From: Paguma larvata
Lineage: Eukaryota > Chordata > Mammalia > Carnivora > Viverridae
Assembly: GCA_030068075.1 (NCBI GenBank)
Contig: JAINVK010001077.1
Location: 62,001-126,000 of the forward strand
Direction: 5' to 3'
DNA length: 64,000 nt
Part shown: piece by piece, positions 26,701 through 40,000 of the stretch
Numbering within the stretch: position 1 is the stretch's first letter
Layout: every line of letters begins with the position of its first letter
Notes under the pieces: generated by a model
The model's input: the letters and a program-made list of their open reading frames with translations, nothing else
What the model was told of the DNA's origin: nothing
Database searches by the model: none
Position numbers and translations under genes: made by a program

Positions 26701-27976
26701 CAAGTCGAGCTAAGCTAAGATCTGTTGGCGGTAATGACCAAGAGTAAAGATGCAAACAGTGCATTCGTCCATTATGACTGGAAGGCTCTGGCTCAAGAAG
26801 GTCAATCTTCTATTCAGGTCCAATCAAACCTACCCAAACACCTCAGTATTTACCTTAGTTTGACACTGATGATGAGCATGAAGAAAGGAGGAGAGGGAGG
26901 ACTAGTTTTAAATGCGCTGTCCTTGACAGAGACAATTCGCTATTGAGTGTCTGATCTACATGGACTTTCCTAACCAAGATTCTTCCTCCCAAACAATATT
27001 TTCACTTTAAACAAGAGTCAAGGGGGAATTCTAGGAATAGGGCCACAACTATTTGGAGACAGCCCTTCTGGCATCTTCAAACATTCAGAAAGCCCCAAAT
27101 CTAGAAAAAGGGGAGAGAGAAAAGAAATTTAAAAAGTTTTGGCAAAGCAGCAGCCCCCAGGTACCCCCAGCAGCTATGAATAGCAGCAAAGAACCAAAGA
27201 CCCAAGGTCAGCAGCCAACATGCTGTGATCGAATGGTTGGTAGATGAGGAGGAAAAGATCACATTGACTGGTGGCCAGTGATGGCTATAAAAACAGAGCA
27301 GCATCAAATGCAAAGAAGAGAAGCCAAAAGGAGAATTGGCAGCTAACAGCAGGTCACAGAGGAGAAGGCCGGCAAGGGAGAGAGAGCAAACAGCACAGCT
27401 TGGCAACTTGGTGGCACAAACAGCCACCTGAGTGTTGGTAGCCCTGAGGGCAGCAGTGTGATAGGCTGAATGCTGAAGTCATGCCAACCACGCCAGTACA
27501 GCTGGAGGTGGAGAGCAAGAGCAAATAATAAGAGATAAACCAAATCATTGCAATTCCATGTCCGGCTGAAGGTACACTGTCCATTATCCATACAACTATG
27601 GCAAACGTTCTCTTTTCTAGTTTCATAGTCTCCAGCAGCAGTTTGGGTCAGAATGACTGAGAGGCAGAAAGGGGGCAGATGACTGCCTGCACTCCGCCAT
27701 GAGGTATCTGCATGACCTTGAGCAAGCCTGTTGGCTCTGGGGACCAAAACGTTATTCTCTGAAAATGAAGAGGATTAAGCAAGCAGGGACACTGTGCAAG
27801 GCTGTGCATAATATAACCAGTGAAAGGAGTCATTCATATTGGAATCCGACAGAATCGCGCCCCCTTCAGCTGAACAGTCCAGAACCCGCCTAACCATACA
27901 AGGTGAAGGTCCTGGTTAATATCCATTCCAGTCCAATAGTCTGATATTCTGTGAAATTAAAGATGTGCTTAGTTGT

Positions 27977-28017
<41 letters not shown>

Positions 28018-31000
28018 ATATTTCTAACATATCCTACAGATCAGCTATAAAGGTAAAACCCTTCCATGTGTTCCTTTGGCCAGATTATATATGTGACTTT
28101 CAGTGCCTAGGGAAAGCAGAGCATGTGAATTCCTTGTGGCCTAAGAAAAATCTTAGGCCACAAGCAACTGTGGCCTTTTAACTAAAAGCTTAGTTAAAAG
28201 GAAAGCTTGTGGTGTAAATTGTCCTCATCGAATACCTAGAAATATCAGCAGGTTACAAATCACATGGAATTAAAAAATGAGCTTTCTTCTTTGTGGTGGA
28301 AGAGAAAGGTATGCAGTTGGGAGGGATAACAGCAATTCTTTCCTTTATTCAACAAATTTGCGCAGGCCAACTATGCTGTACTGGGCAGAATGCTACATGC
28401 TGGAGATCTAGAAAGGGACCAGCCCTTGAGGAGTTCCTGCCACAGAGGAATGAGAAATGCATTTATGGGCACTAAAAGGACAAGCGACCAGAAAGTTAGG
28501 GAAGGCTTCTCACAGAAGATGGGGCATCAGAGGAAGAGCAAAGGACATCCTTCACTGACGGCAGGAGTGGAGAGGCAGGCCAAGGAAGAGAACGAGAGTC
28601 CATAGAAGGATAGGGCTTCGTGGGGAACCGCAAGTAATTCGATTATCATTACTCTGCATACACAGGAGGCAAGGCTGATAAGTGGGGGTCAGGGTGTATG
28701 GTGCTTTCCACATTGTGCTCAGTAGCTTGGATTATATCTGTTGGCTCTGGGAATAACCTGAGGTTTTTAATTAGGGGAGTGGCATGATCAGATCTGTATT
28801 TTAGCAAGATGGTTCTGCTGGCGAGTTGGAGAATAAATGGGGGGTGGAGGGGAGGCTGAAGCTCGAGGCAGGGAAACTGGCTTGGAAACTATTGCAATAC
28901 CTTATGGGAAGAGCAGAGGGGAGGAAAGGAGGCTGCCGATGAAACACGTATTTCAGAGGCGGAGTCATAAGCATTTGGGAGCTAATTAGAAGGGATGGGT
29001 GAAGGAGACAGGTCATCCACTAGGTTGAGCTTTGTGGCTTGGGCAAACCTGAGACTGATGGGTCCTTTCCCCACAAGCCACTTGATAAAGTTGACTGTTT
29101 TCTCGGAGTTACTCCACTTAGCAATCTTACTTCCACATTGTAAATTCCACATTATACCTACAGCGAGTGCTGAACTCCTGGGAGCCGCAAAGTAGTTCAA
29201 GGCATGACTAAAGAGAAATTAGCAGACAGTCTGATTTGGTAAAGGGCTGGGGTAAGAATTGGGTACCACTTAGGCAAGCACCCTGTAACTCATCCATATT
29301 TAAAATAATGTGTCCTGATTGTTCAGAATCTTGCTAATTAACCTGTCGGAATAATTGCTCTTTCCATTTCTCTTTATAATATGGATTGAAAGCATTTTAC
29401 AAATCATTCCTGCATCTGAATCGCTGGCATTCTGTATTCGGGTCAATCCCAGTTCTTTGCAATGAATCAAACAATAGAAGAACTAAATGCCCCTAAATGC
29501 ATGCCTCACAATGCTGAAGGGGAAGGAGCCTATGGATTAATCTCACTATCCAGAGAACTTTATTAATGTGGCAAATTTCTTCCCAAAAGATAATTATGAA
29601 GAGCTAGTGGCAGAAGGTCTGTGTTTATATTTCTCATTCATTGCTTGGAGTTTATTTTCTTTATAATTGAATTCAGGACAGCCCGTTTACCTTCTTAATA
29701 CAGACTTTTCTTTCAAATTACTCCAAAGCTGCCCTACTCTCATGTCAGTAAAATCTTGAATCACGATAATGAGTTCCATACATTCTTATGGAGCTTTATA
29801 GCTTGCAAGGTACTTTCACATTTCACATTTGGTTAGGACAACCCTATAAAATAGGCATGGTATTACCATCCCTATTTTGTTTTCCTAAACCAGGAAGAGG
29901 TAAGATTTAAGTCGGTCTTGTTCGTGGGGTTGACAGTGGCATCGAGTCACACTGGAGTTGCACTTAATCTGGTAGCCATGAGCCACATGTGGCTACTGAG
30001 CACTTAAAACATGGCTAGTCCAGGGCTGCCTGAGTGGCTCAGTCAGTTGAGCATCTGACTCTTGATTTCAGCTCAAGTCATAATCCCAGGGTTGTGGGCC
30101 CTGCATTGGCTCTCACTGAGAGTGGAGTCTGCTTGGGATTCTCTCTCTCTCCCTCTCCCTCTCTCTCTCTCTCCCTTTGCTCCTTCCCCGCCCTCTAAAA
30201 AACAAAACAAAACAAAAACCCAAAAACACAGCTTGCCTGATTGAGGTGTGATGTAAGTGTAAAATGCATGTGGCATTTTGAGGACTTAGAAGAAAAATGA
30301 GAATGACAATATCTCAGTATTTAGTTTTATATTGGCTACATGTTAAAGTGATGTTTTGAATTTTCACAGTTAAATAAAATGTATTATTAAAAGTTCCACC
30401 TGTTTTCTTTTTACTTCTAAAGTGGCTACTAGAAAATGTTACATTTTGTGTATGGCTGGCATTATACGTCTATTGGATAGAGACGTTCTAGAAGGACCTG
30501 GAGGTCAGGCAAGAGACCTTGGCCTGGCTTCGGCAGACAATAGACTCATTACAGACTCCAAGGCAGGGGGAAACAGGATCAAAGCAATGTCTCAGGGAGG
30601 TCAGTCTGGCAGTGACATACAGGGCAGATTGGGGAAGGAAGGAAGGAAGGCTACAGAATTCTGTAGCCAGGAAAAAGAAGCTAGGAGCCTTGAATAGTAA
30701 TCCAAGCCTGAGGGAATCAGGGCCTGAGTTAGGACGAGAATGAAGAGGAAGGGAGAAACACTTTAAACCAACAAGATAGGACTCGGTGACAGACTGTTCA
30801 TATGCCTGAAGGAGAGAGAGAGCGCAAAGATGGTTACAAAACTTCTAGCCTGGGAGACCAGAGGCACAGATGTTTGGGACGAAGGAGCAACCTGGGATGA
30901 GTGAAATCCTGAACTAAGAGTTTACCGTCTTGGGTCAAGTTGTAAAAGTCTCCCAGGAGTAAAATGATGATGATGATGAAGAAGATGGTAACGGTGGTAA

Positions 31001-34000
31001 ATAATAATCATAAGTAATGTGTATCTGTGCGTTTGTGTCGGGACCTCACTTATGCTAAGCATACCATTTTATACGTAGCCTCATCTGGGCGTCGTCACCA
31101 CCCCACGAAGTAGGTGCTGTTATTATTTCCATTTTATAGATGAGCACACTGAGGCTCAGAGAAGACAAGCAACTTGTCCAGGTCGAACAACTAGTAAGTG
31201 CTGCAGGCAGGATCTGAATCCAAGTAGCCTAACTCTACAGCCCACCAGTTTAAACCAGTATGCTAGAGAATCTTCTACATAGTCCACGTATTCACCTCAT
31301 AGACAAGTCTTGTTATAGTAGCTACATTTAATGGAACTTCTAAATTTCCTTTCATTGAAGCTTCCTTTCCCTCACGTCTAAGATGCAGACCAGTTACGTG
31401 TGTGGAGCAGTGACTTAGGACTTTGAAGACCCTGGTCTATTCCTGGCTATAGCCAACGAGCAAAGCAACTGGTCCAAAGTCATTTATCCCTTACTGGGGC
31501 TGTTGTCTCACGTGAGCAATGAAAAGGCTGAAAAACCAACTCGAAGGTCTCTTTGAGTCTTTGTATCTTATAATTCCATAACTTTATATAAATCTGACTT
31601 ACAGAAAGAAACCACCTCACATCTTAATCAATACGTTAATTTAGGCCTGGTTGAAACGTGTATCGGCAACTGAAAACGTCTTTGAATACCAAAACCAAAA
31701 GTATGGGCTTTTCAGTCTACCAGTGCCTTGGGTTCCGTCCCAGCTCCACTGACTAGCCACTAGCCATTTATTGTCCACTCATATCACCACAGAAAGGAGA
31801 GAATCTGCACTCCTTTCCTTGGAAGGGCAAAGCCTAAAAGAAATATGTTCTACTCTCCTCTGCAGCCTTATTTCCATCTTCTTATCTGACTGCTGGGTTT
31901 GGCAACAGGAAACTGGCAAACTGCTCCCTGGAGGGCTGTTGCTGAAACCCTTTCTAATTTTCTGGTATGTTCTCTGACATATGTTGCTTAAGGGGTAGGC
32001 TCTGCCCCTACAACAGACCTGTAGGGGAGGTCTATCAACGAGTGAACCATTTGGAAGCTTTTTGGGAACACACACCTGGGCTATACCCTCCAGTCTAGCC
32101 TTTGTCAGGAAGACAGCTATGACTTAGAACTCTAGCTGGCTCCTGTGTTTTAATTCTCCATTGGTTTCATGGTAGGAGGGAAAGGCGGGGGTGTTATTTA
32201 GTGGCTCCCCCAAACCTCACCATCCTAATACTTGTCCTTCCTGAACTTCATCCCATTTTGGCCAGACCATTATCCTGATTCATTGATTTTCATTTATTTT
32301 TATTTTTTTAAATAGAAGAACCCTTTCCTCTGTCTAAATCATGCCAGGAAATATAAACAAGTAAAATAGATAAAAGCAGATCAACTGTCCTTGAAGCGGA
32401 TGTTGGGAGTGGTGCTAGAGCCCTTTCGGAAAAGCCCTGCTCCATCTCTAAAGGTCGCTTGTAATCCTTTTCCAAAATATAAATGACCTTGTTAGGCTTA
32501 GTATCATGTACAAATGTAATGAACATGCTATGAATCTCCTCATCTGAGGTAACTGAAAAACATATTTAGGGCAGCTACATCTAACATTCCACAAGAGAAG
32601 TGCCCCTTTAAAATGATGTAAATTGAAAAACTTGTAAATCAAGACATAAATGAAGGGGCGCCTGGGTGGCTCAGTCGGTTAACCATCTGACTCTTGATCT
32701 CAGCTCAGGTCTTGATCTCAGGGTCCTGAGGTCCAGCCCTGCACTGGGCTCTGCGCTGCGTGTGAAAAGGAATCACAGCGAATCTTTTCAAAGAGCAAAA
32801 CTAATCCTTCTATATTACAGCTCGTCACACGCCAGGCTCTCGCTGGAAGGGCCCCACTCGCTGTGTCCCTCTGACTTGGTGCTGAGCCACCGCACTGACC
32901 CATTCTGGGCACACACACCCCAAAGCCTATTTGGACGCTCCCCTGAAAAATAATAGTTCAGCTCAGCCCAAGTCTTCCTAGCTTGTTAGTAAGCCCTTCG
33001 TGATGAATAAAAGGCTTCCCTGGGATCCAGGGAGAGACAATACATGTTGCTTCCCTCTCCTTGAGAAGACTTTTTTAAAAATCTTGTATTCAAGGAAATG
33101 AAATCAGGCTGGTAGAATGTGCCCTTCAGAGTCGCATACAGAGGACTATCCTGGACCTTGGGCTCTTCTTCGAGATGGTTACAAACTAGATGATTAACGG
33201 ATTTGAGTATTTTCCCAGATGTCGCAAGTTAAAGCCAAAGAGTTTAAATTTAGCAGGGCCACAATTTCTCTTGTTGAAAGATAAACTATTTTCCTTTTTC
33301 CATCTGCTCTCCACAAGTTGGGGGGGGGGAGGGGAGGGAAGGACTGGTTCTGCAACAACTCAGACAACCTGACTAAATCTACTTCGACAGCATTTTTCAA
33401 CCAAGTTATTTTCTTCTCCAACCTGACATTCTATCGACTCCGTCAAGACATATAGTTCTTGCGTTGGTAAACTGACCAGTGAGACACGATGACATGAAAA
33501 GTAAGAAGCCCTGCTTTTCCAATCAACTCTGTCTCCCAAGGAGACAAATGACTTTTCCCTCCGTCTTTGCCCTTAGCCTTATACGGGATATTCGTGTGAC
33601 TTAAAGCTTTAAAAACTTCTGGAGTTTTGTCCTCACGACTAAAACAGATTCTAATTCTGATAGATAGAAGACAAGGTTTACTTGTTCTCTTACATAAACA
33701 GAACACTGGGATAGCCGAATCATCTTAAAATGTCCAAATATCTTTTTAAAGTGTGTTTACAGGCAGCACACCTACAAAGGAGGTTGCTAAAATGGTGCAC
33801 ATTAAAATACACATTAGGAAGATGCTGTATCTTTTAAAGGATGGAATTGTCTTGCCTCTTGTATCTCTTTTAAAACTTCCTTCTGGCATTGCATTTTCTG
33901 ACCCTGACACCATTGTTTTTCCCCTCAAAACTCCAGCAATATGGACTGACAGCACTTCTTTGTGGTTTTTCTCCCTTGGCTCAAGGTACTGATACACTTC

Positions 34001-37000
34001 TAGGTTCAACAGGGGCTGTCTAGGTTTCTGTGGCTTATGTGTACTAATATAGCTTCTTGTTATAAAATTACTTGTTATAAGAATATCCAGTTCTCTCGGA
34101 TTCCTTCTTGTCTAAGTTACTTCCCCAGAGGCACTTAGTGTCCTGAACTTGCTAAAAGCCTCAAAGTCCACTTTATTTGATTGCATCAGTTCTCTCCCCG
34201 AGAGAACTGAAATATTACCAGGCAAGACCATGCAAAAGAATTCTAGCTTCCTTGAATCTTCGACTTTTTAAAAGAAGTTCTTAAGAAATTGACGCCCTAG
34301 TATATTGCAGAAATGTATTTGACAGTCTATGGCTTGCAGGATTGTTTTTCCAGCAGATGGCTAACGGCCCTCAACATGAGCACCTATTTTTAAGTAAACT
34401 GAGCAAAGAAATGATCCACGGTTTGAGTCTACTGACACAAAGTTCACAATTTTGCATCGTGGGTGGGTCTCTTTAGAATACCTAGTATGAGGGTTTTTTT
34501 TAGTGGATAAACAATCCTAAAGATAAGTCTAAAATATCTGCAAACGGCATTTTTGAGTTTTCAATTCTTCCCTCAGGGAATCAGGAAAAAGTGATGAGAT
34601 AGCATGGTAAGATCAAAAGAAATTTGATCTTACACATAGAAGCTACGTTTTAGAAACTCTTCTCCTGTGTCCAAGAGTCAATTATACTGTTAGTGAAGGA
34701 AAAATATCTTAGAGGAACAAAGACTTTGCCAAAGTCGGTCGGATATAGTGTTTAAATGTTTCCTCTCTTACTCTCAGACCATTTCAACTGTGGCTATTGA
34801 CCTATTATCAGAAAAAAAATAACTACTGCACAGATCACGTGCTCAATTGTTGAGACTCTGGGTTCAGATAGGAGACATTTTTATGAACACATACACAAAA
34901 TAAAAATGAACAAAGGTGGCTTGGAAAAACCCCAGGACAAGAGTGACACTTAGCCACCCAAGCACTGCAGAAAGAACTGAACAGAGGAGACCACAGAGTA
35001 GCCATTCCTTACTTTCCAACGTATTACATATTATCTCTTTCCTCCAATTTTTAAAAATTATTTTCTCAAAAAAATTAGAGCATTTTAAAATTTTATTTTA
35101 TTTTTAATTGTTTATGTTTATTTATTTTTGAGAGAGAGAGAGCATGAGCAGGGGAGGGGCAGAGAGTGGGAGATACAGAATCTGAAGCAGGCTCCAGGCT
35201 CTGAGCTGTCAGCACAGAGCCTGACGCAGGGCTTGAACCCATGGACAGGGAGATCATGACCTGAGCTGAAGTCAGTCGCTCAACTGACTGAGCCACCCAG
35301 GCACCCCTATGAACATTTTTTAATGTTTATTTATTTTTGAAAGAGAGCACGGGTGGGGGAGGAGCAGAGAGAGAGGAAGAAAGAGGATCTGAAGTGCACT
35401 CTGCGCTTATAGCACAGAGCCTGATGTGGGGCTCGAACTCACAAACCACGAGATCATGATCTGAGCTGAAATCAGTCACTCAACTGACTGAGCCACCCAA
35501 GTAGTCCCTATGAGCAGTTTTTTACGTTATATAAATAACATACATTCAATGTTAAAAATTCCAACAGAAATGCAAGGCCAGTTAATATCTTCCCCAAACT
35601 TCCAGTGCCACCCTCTTGAGAGGTAACCATTGTCAGGTCCCGATCATTCAACTGTTATGGGCAAACAGAAATGACACCAATAAGATGGAGTCATATTTAC
35701 CGATTAAAATGGAGTCACATTCGTCAACATAATGAGTAAGTGTCCACGAAAGCACAGTAAGCATGGACAGGAACCGTTTTCTAAAATTTAAAAAGCAAGT
35801 CTGAAATCCTGAATTCCATACCTCAATTATTCACCTTCCTGCCTTTCAGTTATACTGTTCTCGTCTATACTTTTTTGGAAAGAACACTGGAAATAATCTA
35901 GTCTAATCCCTTCACTTTACAGATAAGAAAACTGATCCCATAAAAGGCAAGTGACTTACTTGCCCAGGGTCATGTATCTGTCTAATCGGTGGCAGACTGT
36001 GGCTAAGTGTTAAAGTGACACCTCTTGCCACACGTACATGACAGTGGGTGGGCTGATCTACCAGACAGGATGTACCATGATCACTTTTTAAAACCTGATT
36101 TTTGTAAAAGTACCTAGATTTATACAGACTTCTAACACACAGCTGAAAAACGTCACTACGAAATGAAGGTTACAAGTAAGCTTTTAAGAAAAATAGAGCT
36201 TTGCCCCACACGTCTTCAGCATTCTCCCATAAGAAATAAAATAAGAGGGACCTCCCCCCACTTTCCAATGCCATGGCTGTATTAAAGCCTAGACATTCTC
36301 CCTGGAATCTGTAGTCTACTGTCTAGTTAGGCGGGCTCCCTTCGCACAGACAAATGCAAAGGGAGATGGGGCTCCGGCTTAAACAGCCTCCAGGCAACTT
36401 CAGGCTAATTTAAATCACAACATATTGGTCTAGTTCAGGCTAATCAACCTCTAAAGGTCACACTCCAGCCGCCTCCTTCCTCCTTTTGCAACTTTTCATC
36501 ATTATAATAAAACACCTTCTGTACATCCTCCCCCTCAAGTCACACCCTTATTGGAAGGCTGCCAGTTTATTCCCCCCTTTCCGTCCCCCCACCTCCAGCT
36601 CTCTGCATCTCCCCTTCTTTTGGTTAACTGATGCTCTAAGGGACACCAACTCAGGGGGTGGAAGAGACAAGTCTGGCTGATGCACAGGACTCCCGTGGGC
36701 AGATGACGGGGAGTAAGTTTCTACACACGCATGGAGCAGATCCCAGAGGGGTCAGTACGGCATCCATAGACCTGGGGAGTCTTTGAAGGCTTGGTGGTGG
36801 GACAGGGGTCGAAGGGTGAAACCATCTTTTTTTGAAAGTTGGCAGTTGGTGTGGGAAGAGTAGGAATTTGGGAGGCACTTGGGAGACCAAGTCAAAGGTT
36901 GTTAGAGCCGTCAAAGAACCAAAGGTCAGGATCTGGACTGAAGCGATGGCGGCAGAAATTGACTTGAAGGAACATATGTAAGAGGCATTTCAAAGGCATG

Positions 37001-40000
37001 ATGGACAGGTCTTAGAAGAAATGGAAAGAAGGGTCAAAGGTAAATTCAACCCTGGGTGACTAAAAGCTGGGAAATATGAAAGAGGGGATACGATGGCAAG
37101 ACAGACAGCCAAGTGGCGATGCCCTGTAGTCAGCTAGAGGTGCCTGGGTAAGAAGCTGAAGATGGGGAGCCATTGGTGTGGAAGGAATACTTGAAACCAT
37201 GAACGAGGTGGCATGCATTCACCGAGGAAACGGATCTGGAAGACGGGAAAGAATATCAGAGAGAGGAGTGGTGAAAGACTAAATGAGGCAGTCAGCTTCT
37301 GGAAGGAAGAAGCATTAACAGTTTCAAATGCAGTCAAGGGCAAAGAGAATAAACATTAGTAACTCAGTCCAGGTAGCTATATAGTAAATCCTAAGACCTT
37401 GAGAAATCATATTTACTTTTCTCCCTCGTACTGTTCCTTACTTGCATAAACATAAGTGTGTTCTGCCTTTTGCTCATTCGAAGTCAAGTCCAGAGTTTGG
37501 CTCTTGGTACTAAGTTTACTGAACTATTCGACCTATGGGGCAGGATATAAATTACAAAAGAGCAACTGCCATTAATGACTAATATAATGAAGACAACATG
37601 GTTTAAGAAACAGAACCCCGCTTTTTCTCCCAACATCTGGCACATCAGCACAAAAGCCTTCCTATACCTTTTCTCTGCTTAGGACCCCAGTGGCTGAATG
37701 GGCGGCATCGCTGTTTGTTCTCTGAAATCCACCCTTCCCAGCTTAACTAAGCAGGAAGGAAAAATAGCTATCTGGTTCTGGCAGGGGTCAGGGGCTTGGG
37801 GAGACTGGGAGATGTGGAGGAAATGAAGATGGTCCCATTAGGTAAAGGCACAGGCTGATGCATAAAACTCTGTAAAGGTGGTTATAGGCCTTCTGACCTT
37901 TTCCAAACCACTCTGCCTCCTCGCAGGTTGTGAATTGGAAGAAACGCAATGGTTACTGTGAAGTATCCTGAATGTCTTTCTTTTCGTTATAAGAAACACA
38001 TTTGTCAGGAGATTGATAAAGTGAAAAGTGGCAAATCAGATTCTGGCAGCCACCAGAAGGCCAAAGACCACCCTATTGGTTCTTCAGGCCTACCGCTCTT
38101 CCTATAGGGTATACTCAGCCCAGACGACCCATCCTCAAACTCCACTGCCAACACATACACACTAGCCATCTCAATTCCCACCAACTCCACATGCTGCCAG
38201 GGTAGGGGCAGAACTGGGGCACATCAAAAGCCATACTGTTTTGCAAACGAATGCACCGTGATATTCACCTAGAAATCATCAGAAAAAAATAAAACTAGTA
38301 ACCCTGGCAGTAATAATGTTCAGTCCTTGAGTGCTTGCTATAGTACCAAGAACTGCTATACCAAAAACAACCGTAAATAAGAGCATGACGATTCGGTCTA
38401 AATAACATGGCTCCAGAACATATCTCATAATGAGGAAATACCAGTGAGAAGTTATTAAGAGGGATGTTCTCCCATGACTGATAGGAAAAGTAAAGCAGCT
38501 CATTCCTCAAGCCTCTGGAATAGAGACAGACCCAGGTCACTATATGGCTGTGTTACTTAACCTCTCTGGGCCCCGATTTCATGATCTGCTAAATGGGGAT
38601 AGTAATAGTACCTCTGACTTAGGCTGGTTGGGAAGATAAATAAAATACGTACCTCATATTCATTGGCACATTGCCCTATGCATAAGCATTACTTAATAAA
38701 TGTCAGCTGCTATTATTAGAAAGCTATTGTATTATTGTTCACCATTATAAGAAACTAGTTACAAGTCCAATCATATCTGTAAAAGCCAGATAACACCTTT
38801 GACTACAAGGGTGGTTTTGGAAGAACCCAAAACTATATATATATATATATATATATAGTATTTTACATGCCATTCAGCAGCATATCTGCACTTTTGTCTA
38901 GTTTCAGGATTAAATATTGCTTAAATGGGAATCATTACAGTAACAAAAAATAATATGGTCACTTCTGTAACCCCATTAGGAGGACTGGGGTTAAAGAGAG
39001 TAATAATCATGGGAGCTCTCCTATCGTGTGAACCTGGACCCCCCTCCCCCCCGCTTTTAATGCTACTGATGACATCCCATGATAGCAGACAAGGGCTCTG
39101 CTAGGGAACATCCAGAAAGCCTTCAATAAGAGCAGTGATACAAACGTCCCTTTGTTTCCTAGGTTTTATACTATGCCAAGCTAGAGAATTTATCCTTTAT
39201 CCTACTTTTATTGATGAATACTGTTCCTAAGAATTCTTGGGCCAAGGAGCTCTCAAAGTCGAATGAGGGCTATGTCACATATTTCTAATAACACTAAAAG
39301 CATGGAACATTTTGAGCCACTGGCGAGCACACATTACAAACAGAATTCTGAATTCCCGCACTTACATTAGGAGTTCACACATATATTCTATTGTACTTGG
39401 CCTAGGAAAACACTTCTAACCCAACCAGTTGGATCACCAAAGTGGCTTTCAATACAAACAAGAATGGGATGCTTTCATATTTTGCCCCAGGGCCAAGGGT
39501 TATCAACTCATCAATTCTGAACTGTATGATAACCTTTCATACACAAATGAGTCCATTATGTGTTAATCTTAAACAAAACTTGAAGAGAAAGGAACTTCCT
39601 TAGCAAATAATTTCTAGGATGCGAAAAGCATCTTTCTAGAAAGAATAGAAACTAACACTGCTGTCTAACAGTATAGTGCATGCCATATATGTTATTTTTT
39701 ATTTTTAAGTAGCCACATTTTAAGAAACTGAAGTAAGTGAAATTGATAGTATATTTTATTTAACAATATACAAAAAAGTATGATTGTTTAAATTTGTAAT
39801 CGATCTAAAAATGGCTAAACTGTTTTATACATTTTTGTACCGACTCTTCAAAATCAAGTGTTTAAATTACACTTAGAACGCATCTTCTTTTTTTTTAATT
39901 TTTTAATGTTTAATTTTGAGAGAGATAGTGTGTGCGTGCAGAGGAGGGGCAGAGAGAGAGGGAGACACAGAATCCGAAGCAGGCTCCAGGCTCCGAGCTG

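Noticed and set aside
28133..28201. microRNA precursor
   Set aside because: Each stem is only 12-14 bp, too short for standard processing, and the two do not fold into one long hairpin.
35640..36600. Possible LTR or endogenous retrovirus remnant
   Set aside because: TGTTATGGGCAAACAG and a late AATAAAACACC give a loose LTR impression, but there are no matching second end, primer site or gag/pol pieces.
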